Shown piece by piece: positions 55,834 to 64,000 of a stretch of 64,000 nt of DNA (position 1 is its first letter; each line of letters opens with the position of its first letter). A program made the translations under genes and the position numbers. The notes under the pieces were generated by a model, which was given only the letters and a program-made list of their open reading frames with translations, ran no database searches and was not told the DNA's origin. Where the stretch lies: positions 21,132,999 through 21,196,998 of the forward strand of contig NC_092565.1 of NCBI RefSeq assembly GCF_037975245.1, in the 5' to 3' direction. Origin of the DNA: Apostichopus japonicus (Eukaryota; Echinodermata; Holothuroidea; Aspidochirotida; Stichopodidae).

Positions 55834-57943
55834 TTTTTATTTGCAGCTTTACAAGTAACGTATTTCTTCCGATGTGGATCGTTTATATACCTGACTCGGT
55901 TAGGGAAAAGCGTTGTGTAGGTCATCATTTAAGTGTGTAAGGTTTCACTGACGGGAAAATCATTTTACCAGTCAACGTTTGCGAAAAAGAAAACAAAAAA
56001 GGATATCTTATATGAATTTGAAAATGGTTTCTTCACAGTATTGATTTGTGGCGGAAGTTATGGCAATTTGATTCAATATTGAGCACGCGGGTCCATTTTA
56101 TAGTTCGTCCACACATATATTTGGATGCAGGACTGTATATGTATCGACATTACAGACGTTCTCATCAACATTTTCGAAAATAAGTATCAAATTTTCAAAT
56201 GATAAAATGGTATCTTGAAAACAGTATATTGAGTTGTAATTGGGTCTATGCAAACATGGGTTGTCATTCGCTGCCATACACTATGAAAAAAGTAATGCTA
56301 GAAAACATAATAATGCTAGCAAAACATAATAAATGCTAGAAAATATCATAATGAAAGGTCGCTCAATTGTGTAAGAAAATCAAAATAACCCTCCCAAGAG
56401 TTATGTATTTTTGATATTCAATTTGTAAACACTGAAAACGTCAACCAATGTTTCATTTCGTTTCAAAAGTTTCTTTCAATTCCTATGTGAACTCACTACA
56501 GATTATGATGCATTATTTATGTCATTTTCATCGCCCTCATCTTCATCCTCCTCTTGCCTTCTCCACGATTCCTCCTCCTCAACATCAATATCTTCATCCT
56601 CCCCAGACCCTCCTCATCATGATCATATTCACGTGTTCATTTTGAATAAAGTTACGGTCGCGGATTTTATTAGCCTGTAAACGTGCATAAGAAATGACCA
56701 CATGTGTTGCAAAATGCTCTAAGAATGTGATTTTGACCTAAAGATGCCGAAAATGGACAGCGGGTATTAATAAGCAATCGACTTTAGCCAATAGAATAGA
56801 ATATCCTGAATATAACATACTGGTCACGCGTTGTCGACCGGGTAAGAGTACGGTTACTTCTAAGAGACATCGTAACATATTGAAGAGCCTATGTCAAACC
56901 ATTATTACATGAAACTTTACTGCAAACTTCCATAAATATATTTCACAATTGTTTGAATGTTTGTTTTGATATTCCGTATGCTGAAAAGACCGAAATTTTC
57001 ACGGTTTTTTTTTTCCAGTACAAACGCTTGTACCAATTTTGGGCACTAATTTCATAAACCAAAATGTCTAGAATAATGCTTGACTACCCGACTATTTTTT
57101 TATTTACCATTTTCTAAATTGCTACGACAACGCAATGCTTTGTTTTCTATTGTTAACATATTTAAGAGACTGATTTTTGAATTTTCGATGGCACCCCAAC
57201 ACTACCATACGGTCTTTTTCAAACATTGAGATTATGTATTTGTAAAAAAGCATTACAAAAAAAAAAAACGATGACACAGAATGAATGCTGAGATATAAAA
57301 TGAAGAATCACTTCGTATATTAATCTGTATAAATGTGACTTAGTAATTTACATTCCTTATAATTCCAAATTTACATTCACATGAAGAACAATGGTCTGGT
57401 CTGTGCCAGCTTTTTACCTATTTTTACCTTTCGTCAGCCATAGCACCCATCCGCATGGCTGACATTTTTGTGACCATGTGATAGAATTGTACCTCAACTA
57501 ACATTTTGCTAGAATTTTATCACTCAATTGACCAATTTAGTCAAGCAGTTAGAAAGACAGGAAAAAATTTCACAAGAGCATATATACTACCTCAACTAAA
57601 TGATACTCTGATACTAAATGATACTGATGGAAACTTCAGGTCAATACCAGTAACTGGTGGCTGCAATACCAAATTTATGGCAGGGTCAACCAGGCTACGG
57701 CCCTGAGTCTAGCTACATAATGCAAACCCCACCCACTCCCCCACCCTCCCCCACATCATTCCACATTAAAATTGTGGTCTAACATCGGCGATAGGATGCA
57801 TCATGTACTGTACATGATAGTCACTACCACAGACCATCTCAATCCAAATGTCTAATTATGTAATATTCTACTGTACTGTAAAGAAATACCAGACACTGCC
57901 TCTATGCTCAAAAAATAGTGCTAACACTGCAGATAGGCCTAGC
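55834..57943. other. 5' flank of the tandem-C2 gene and intergenic sequence
   Basis: No coding sequence recognised. CT/CAT-rich sequence at 56525-56625 produces a low-complexity frame only. Confidence 0.5.
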
Positions 57944-58200
57944 TGTGGCCGAGTGGATAAAGGCGGTGGCATTTGAAGCAATGAGGCTTAGCATTCGGGA
58001 GGTTAAAGGATCTATCCCCGGCCAGGGCATGGTAAGGTGGGTTTTTCATACAAGACCAATCTACGATTTTCCCATCTGAAATGACTTTCAAAATTGAGTT
58101 AAAATGTTGAATTGGAAGCCTCCCGACGTGAAACTTGTAATCCATAAGCCCTTGCAGGCTTCTCCTACATTTGTGGTGGCTTAAGAGTCGTAAAAATAAC
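57944..58200 (+). mobile_element. tRNA-derived SINE-like sequence
   Basis: The A-box-like TGGCCGAGTGGATAAAGGC resembles tRNA-Ser or tRNA-Leu. The B-box region (GTTAAAGGATCTATCCCC) is degenerate, so it is not a functional tRNA. A tail hairpin (ATAAGCCCTTGCAGGCTTCT at about 58144) matches the tail of the sequence near 19290. Confidence 0.6.
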
Positions 58201-58889
58201 TACCTGATTATTATGCCTAACAGTTTATAATACAGCTCTGTCCCACCTTATGCTAGCTAGCTAACAAACGCTGTTATTAGCCAAATACATTAAGCCTAAA
58301 GGGCCCCCAAAATCGCCTTGCGGTTGGCTTGCACAAGCTAAATCCAGCCCTGGAAGGCTGATGGCACTCAATTTACCTTCTTCATCCATTGCGCCAGAAA
58401 CCACCTTACCCCCAATCCCTCTCTTCCATTCCCACTAAACAATGGAATATCATTCATTGTACCACCCTCTTTGGGTTGAGTTGCTTGTGAATCATTTTCC
58501 AATCCATCACAAACATATCATTTTAAGCTTCTACAATTCTAAAGGGAGTTATGAGTGAATAATGTACAAACAAAGAAACCAAAATTTAAAAAAAAATTAA
58601 TGTTTTGATATGACATCTCAGATTGAGAATAACAAAAGTCCAGTTTTGCCCTCATTGGTTAACCTAATTCTATGATTAATAAAAAATAAAGCTAAACGCG
58701 AGCCCGTCATGACTGGTTATAAATACACGATGAAACGGTTTAAAAACAAACAAACACAACTGCAAGGCTCATGGAAAAACACACATTTTTGTGCAAACTC
58801 GAGTGTGTTCTTACAGTAATCATTTCCTTAAAGATTACTCAAGATTTGTTTCAGTTGGAGGAGAGTTCTAATGTCTGTTCAAATTGTCA
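58201..58889. other. 3' flank of TMEM127 (minus strand)
   Basis: No coding sequence seen; it likely includes the TMEM127 3' UTR. Confidence 0.45.
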
Positions 58890-61767
58890 TCATGGTGTAT
58901 ATTCTGGAGGAGGCACAGAAACATTAAATGTTGGGGGAATTCCGGAAAAATCTTGCTCTAGAAACTCTTCCCAATCGTCTACCAGACGCTCTCTGCGGGG
59001 CGGTCTTTCAATCAGTGGGTGTGGCCACAGGAGATTCGTGGCAGAGATGAGGATGGATAGAGCCCCCGACATCACCATGAGAAAATATCCCGTGTCAAAG
59101 GTCACCACAGTTCTGCTTGTTGGTGCTATGGGATCTTTCCTCAGCATATCTTCCAGAACAATGGCCGCCCAGAAGCTTAGCAGACAAGTTATGACGCATA
59201 TAATTACTGGAAATAATAAATAAGAAAAAAATAAAGGTTAATCTAATGTTGAAAATACATTGACCAGTGTGTCAGCATCAGAATAATATAGACAGCACTT
59301 CACTGCCGACAACATCAACACAACTGCCAAATCTGTTGGTATCCAGACTCCACCCAGCAAAGGTTGGGCTATTAGTGATCATTTGGTGTTGGCGGACATT
59401 GCTTGCTTGCTTAGCAAATTGCAGAACATTTTCTGCATCTTTTGATCAAAATCAGATCAGGGCTCAAATTTAACGGTTGTATGGTCGTCCGATCGTCTTG
59501 AGACGACCAAAAACATGTCGGACAACCTGAAACCCTGCTTAGGTTGTCCGATGGATGACTAGCTTATTTTCTGTGAGTGTTGAACACTTCCAACGAAACT
59601 TGGAAAATCCCCATTTTTTAAAATTAAAACCAGCCCTCCAAAAATTATAGTAGCTTGTTGGTATTCCCCTCCATTCATGTTAGAAACTACGTTAGAAATA
59701 TATCACATTTTGGTACATTCTGTAATGAGGGGGAAATCCTACACTAAGGCTGTATGTGCATACTGTACATATGCACTAATGGCTACGTACATTACCGTAC
59801 ACTACAGAGTACAGACCCTGGTGGCCGCGACCAATATTGCTTTCTACCTTACAGCTGCACGACTACAGATGTATGACAAGCTAGCTGGTGTACAACTTAT
59901 ATGCAGGACTATACTGTGTATGTATTACAAGCTAGCTGGTGTACAACTTATATGCAGGACTATACTGTGTATGTGGGCATACCGCATGCTCATTTCTGTT
60001 GCTGCAATGTACGTGCTGTACACCCTGGGCTTACCCTCTGTCTCTGGAAATGATCAGAAACAATTACAGACATCAGTATTTTCTTCCAGAGAATTCCCGC
60101 AACCTTCTTTGAGAAACTCTCGGTAAATTCTCATGGCTGTACTTCATGTTTGCCCATTAGTTTAGCAATTTTCTCTTAATACGATTAGGTGTAGACCAAG
60201 GCTATTGGCATCAATGATGCAAATTACCCAATCTTTTCATCTGACAGATCATACATCGGATATCAATATTTTCATTAAACCTTTTCTTACAGCACAGCAC
60301 AGGACACCCAACCCTTTTCTTTGTTTGAAATTTTGTAATTGATCGATCTCTACCAATGAGCCTAGATTTGGCGAATAGTACATTGTCATGATTGTGTGAT
60401 TATTAACTATACAATACTTTACTACACAATACTTTACTACAGAATAATACACAACAATTTACTACACATAAGTACCAAAAGAGGTTGTTAAGACCGTGGA
60501 GCGTGAACGCATATTAATGATCCTTGGCTTCACATGTGGTAAAACGTCACAATGTCTTTTCAAGCTAAACTTTGGCAATGTCACCTTTGTACTCTCCAGC
60601 AAAGCTGTTCCATTTTCTTCTGGAGTCCCTACCTTCCACAAATTCTTTCCAACCATGTCACACTGAAACTAAAAAACTCACCTGTCAATATATTTCCCAC
60701 GGCATATCTCCTCATGCCCTTCAAAATTTTCCCACTGGGACCCAGAGTGTCCAGTGTAAAGGCAAACAGTGTAGTTGTAACAGAAAGGAAAAGCATCGCC
60801 ACAATACTTCTCATAATGGGTGTAGATTGATCATCAAAACAAACTCTTTCCTCTGTGAAAGATAAAACAAATCAACATGTGCACATAACAAGAGTTGAAT
60901 ATACCTTGTCTATACTTGATTGGATACAAATGGAATAACTTTTATTGTGTACTTTTTGATGTGTTAACGAAACACTGGCAAGTTTAGAATCAATATGACA
61001 TGGTACCCCATCTTAAATAACTGGAGCTTTGTCAAAATTTAAAAATGTCAACATGATGTAGTAATTATGATAAAAATGATGTCATATAATGAGCAACCAG
61101 AGTGATCTTGAGATAGTAGATTATGGAGTACAAACAACAGTATGTTTCAACAGAATTATTACGAGATGTAGACATTTACATTGTAGAATGCCCACCTTGT
61201 ATAGGAAATATTAAATTGTGACGATGACATTTAAATATTCCTTTAAATACATCTTTCTTCTCCCTTAACTTCTGATTTTTTTTTTATATCAACCATGTAC
61301 AGATTTCCCACATCAAAATTGTTGATATTTAAGAGTTTTTGTATGGTCTGAAATGACTACATTTTCTCATTGGAAATTGAACTAAATCTAGTATATAAAC
61401 GAACCACACGGGTAAAAAGTAGTGAAGGGTCGAACAGGACTAATCTTCTGAGACGTTTGATATTTTTACCTGGTGTGAAGCTTTCAAAGAGGAAATTCAA
61501 GACACCAAAGGATTTGGCGGGGCAGTTGCCACCGTGAAGACGGAACCAGCTCTGATCGGCCAAGGCCGATATCAGTACGGCCATCACCACCAAGTCAAAC
61601 ACAGCAGCGATCCAATTGCGCTCTGCTTGCTTGAAATTTAACCTGTAATTATGCCTGTGTCTTCTCCTTCTCCGACCAGACCGACTTCGAGAGCCGTGCG
61701 ACGAACGGTGTCGGCGGTGGGAGCTACTCCTGGAAGTACTGCTGGATCTTTCTACTGACGACGGCAT
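58890..61767 (-). CDS. TMEM127: TMEM127, four-pass endolysosomal membrane protein, complete in 3 coding exons (261 aa)
   Basis: TMEM127 sits on plasma membrane, endosomes and lysosomes; the human protein restrains mTORC1 signalling and acts as an adaptor for NEDD4-family ubiquitin ligases. Exons: 61767-61470, 60852-60682, 59206-58890; GT-AG borders, phases close to 786 bases. Residues 1-45 are rich in Ser, Arg and His. Membrane segments: WIAAVFDLVVMAVLISALA followed by LHGGNCPA (human IHGGTC); IVAMLFLSVTTTLFAFTL followed by GPSGKILKGMRRYAVGNILT (human GP...KITRRYAFAHILT); VIICVITCLLSFWAAIVL; and YFLMVMSGALSILISATNLL. The C-terminus PPPEYTP carries the PPxY motif and matches human PPPAYTP. Human TMEM127 is 238 aa; the extra length is mainly at the N-terminus. 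Upstream noncoding exons may exist. Confidence 0.95.
59868..59975 (+). repeat. Direct duplication of about 52 bp in TMEM127 intron 2
   Basis: CAAGCTAGCTGGTGTACAAC and ATGCAGGACTATACTGTGTA occur twice in tandem. It gives an open + strand frame without known relatives. Confidence 0.9.
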
Positions 61768-63156
61768 CTGGAATGTAGAAGAGAAAAAACATATTTTCTT
61801 AGCTGTTACTTAGGAAAACTAATGTTGAAAAGTGTGATATTTCGTCAATTTTTTTTTAGCTATGGCAGGGAAGTTTTCTTTGGCAATCTTACCAGCGGGG
61901 TGTGTGATCACCAGCTTTGCTTGTAAACTTATGCTAGAAAATCATGTTGACGTTTTTTACTATTTGCAACCTATATCCTTTATCCAACCAATAAACTTTG
62001 TGAAAAAGCAGTCATTGGAGTAACTTATACGATAAATGATGCCTTGTCCCAGAGATACATCTCCAGGGTACTGGATCAGACTTTTCTAATGCACTACTTT
62101 TTAATAATTTTGCTTCGAAAATGAAAGAGCAATGTGGATCATCAGCCTGACTTTGGAAGTTTCATTTCACATAACAACGACGATATTGAATTTTTTGTTT
62201 GTTTACGTAGATGTGATTAGTGGTTTTAATCGAACAGAAACATGCATAACAAACTAGCTTAAAAGATTGACTTGATTCATAAACCTAACCAGGAGTCTTT
62301 CCAGAGATTGGTGAACAAACTTTTTAAGGTACTTTAAAGCTAAGAACTGGATGGATCACATCTAACAATTTCAAATTCAAGGTATTGTAATTTTGTAAAC
62401 AAAGGTGATAATCGATCCAAAAAAAAAGTTTTACTATTTTGAAGTGGAACTTTTGTCCCATAGTGCAATTGAAACAAGCCATCTGTTGATATTTGACTGA
62501 AAACTGAATAGTTTAGGCCTCGCACTCAATGTAAAGAAGTAGTATTGCCACGATATTACTGCTACCTACTGTATCATACTACACAATCATTTCTGAGACG
62601 TTAACAGCAGAAGTGCTCTTTGACCTCCAAATATATGGAGTGATGACAGTCCCACAGATTTTGCTTTACATGTTTAATTAAGTTTATTGCTTTTGTGATT
62701 GCATCAAAATTTGATCAGATTAGGCCTGCATCTGAGTGAAAAAGATTTACTCTTGTACAGGTTCAGAATCAGAACTATTAGGCCTACGAAGAGAGTGACA
62801 TTTCCCCAAATCTATCCGTTAGTGAAAGTTCACTGTATAACTCTGGCATTGTGAATGGAAAAAAAATTATTTCATGAAAGTACTACAAAATTAACAAAAT
62901 TGATGTTTCCTGCTTTAACTGTAAGTCTGTATCAATCTTAACTGTTGTCATTAACCTAGCCTACGATTGTCATATATCAATTACCAGTTACACTCAAACT
63001 AAGATCTGGGGCCAACTAGGCTAGGACTAAAATTTGACAAATAAATGAGGCAATTAGGCTATAGTGTCTTATACAGCAGCTTACTATGTATTAGATATAT
63101 GTTAGAAGGAATGCATTTGGACGGTTTATCATTGTTTTGGTGCTTCTGTGTTTCAG
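61768..63156. other. TMEM127 5' flank, no gene seen
   Basis: It presumably contains the TMEM127 promoter or a noncoding first exon. No other coding sequence recognised. Confidence 0.45.
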
Positions 63157-63242
63157 GCCTGGTCAAATACCCAAGATTAGAACACCGCATCCAGAAACAA
63201 GTATTTTGTCCAAGATAAAACTCTACAACCAAAAACTTGAAG
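63157..63242 (+). CDS. Possible internal exon of an unrecognised + strand gene
   Basis: A pyrimidine-rich acceptor (TGCTTCTGTGTTTCAG) and an AAG|GTACAT donor bracket 86 bases. The second frame is open throughout and reads PGQIPKIRTPHP...SKIKLYNQKLE, a non-repetitive sequence that looks coding. No neighbouring exon was identified and I do not recognise the protein. It could be chance. Confidence 0.35.
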
Positions 63243-63875
63243 GTACATGGAAGTATTTGATCACTAGCTTAATTAAGTGAAACATGATGCTTTTCACATA
63301 AAGACACCAGGAAATTATTAAATCATCTGGGTTTACATTTGTACTTGTAAACAATCACAACTTAGCCCAGCTTCAAACTGGCAAAACAGGCAAACTTTAA
63401 CTTTTAAACTTTTCAAAAATTTGTGCATATTCCAGGGATTGTTTGAGGGTACACGGTAAGTTTGCGATATTAAGGGTACTAATGTTCTTTCAAAGGATAG
63501 CACAGATGACAATCTCGCTGATTGAGCTCAGTGGTTTTTCTACATTAGTTCCATCATTCAACTAGATGTGATTTCATTGATGATTTGATCAGATTCTGCT
63601 AGGAAGAATTATAATTGTAAAATTCTGGAGTCAAAACTGCTCGATGGAAGGAAAACTTTCCTAACTTTGGGCATTCCTTGAACTTGAAGTTTACTGACAT
63701 ATCATCCCTCTAGATGGGTGGAGTAATCCACAAAACTTAAGTGTCTCAAAATACAAAATTGATGTTTGCTTGCATCACTGTGGTATTTTGGCCAATTTGA
63801 TTAAGTCTTTGTAGGTTAAAATGGTGATTGAAAAAGTGGTTACCATTTGACCAACAAACACGGTAACACTATAGT
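63243..63875. other. No gene seen
   Basis: AT-rich sequence without recognisable coding regions or repeats. Confidence 0.45.
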
Positions 63876-63879
63876 ACAG

Positions 63880-64000
63880 TGGCTTAGCCACGTTCTATTG
63901 TTAGGGGGGCAAGATTTTTCTTAAGGGGGGCCACCCTGTGATGGTTGATGGTAGGAATTACCAACAAATATATGTATTTATGGGCACCTCGTCTGCACAA
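63880..64000 (+). mobile_element. Left end of a G-tract hAT-like element running out of the window
   Basis: CAGTGGCTTAGCCACG followed by two G6 runs (63903-63908 and 63925-63930) matches the CAGTGGCGTAG family at 22563. The other end is beyond base 64000. Confidence 0.5.

Noticed and set aside
57944-58030. tRNA gene (Ser/Leu-like)
   Set aside because: The A box is good but the B box and the acceptor stem are degenerate; it fits a SINE head better.
58771-59223. 150-codon + strand frame over TMEM127 exon 3
   Set aside because: Antisense shadow of the conserved TMEM127 coding exon.
59677-60126. 149-codon + strand frame in TMEM127 intron 2
   Set aside because: It is created partly by a 52-bp duplication and has no family resemblance; antisense to a real gene.

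Overview
The window is nuclear DNA of an animal. Every gene is split by introns with GT-AG borders (one is GC-AG), intergenic DNA is rich in short transposons and microsatellites, and the proteins are metazoan. EFCAB9 (a sperm CatSper-channel subunit), TMEM127 and a fibrinogen-domain lectin, together with the style of the repeats, suggest a marine invertebrate deuterostome. An echinoderm, perhaps a sea cucumber, is my best guess, but this is inference and not a database match.

Layout. Bases 1-15470 (+) hold the last twelve coding exons of SMC3, the cohesin ATPase, followed by a 3' UTR to about 16.7 kb. EFCAB9 (+) occupies 18814-24161 in four exons. From 24.2 to 32.6 kb there is no recognisable host gene; about half of it is one 4.2-kb transposon with 31-bp inverted ends and a perfect 8-bp target duplication, carrying two nested insertions. 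A secreted PAN/apple - Thr-rich - fibrinogen-domain protein (+) lies at 32605-36687. Bases 39136-43619 look like a second large transposon (8-bp duplication) with a LINE fragment and a smaller element nested inside. On the minus strand follow an unrecognised 381-residue protein with a poly-Asp run (45999-48409), a 447-residue tandem-C2 protein that seems unable to bind calcium (53329-55833), and TMEM127 (58890-61767). A possible exon of another + strand gene is at 63157-63242.

The genes do not form an obvious pathway: chromosome cohesion (SMC3), sperm calcium signalling (EFCAB9), an extracellular lectin, membrane-associated C2 domains, and an endolysosomal membrane adaptor (TMEM127). Splice phases were checked by hand and close for all five multi-exon genes whose ends are visible, and for the visible part of SMC3.

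Most of the unusual signal is in mobile DNA. The main items are an 807-bp inverted-repeat element in EFCAB9 intron 1 built from ACGT palindromes and carrying a broken transposase start, a pair of hammerhead-like motifs in an SMC3 intron, a decayed duplicate of EFCAB9 exon 3, an element inserted 10 bp after an EFCAB9 splice donor, and a perfect 48-bp hairpin.
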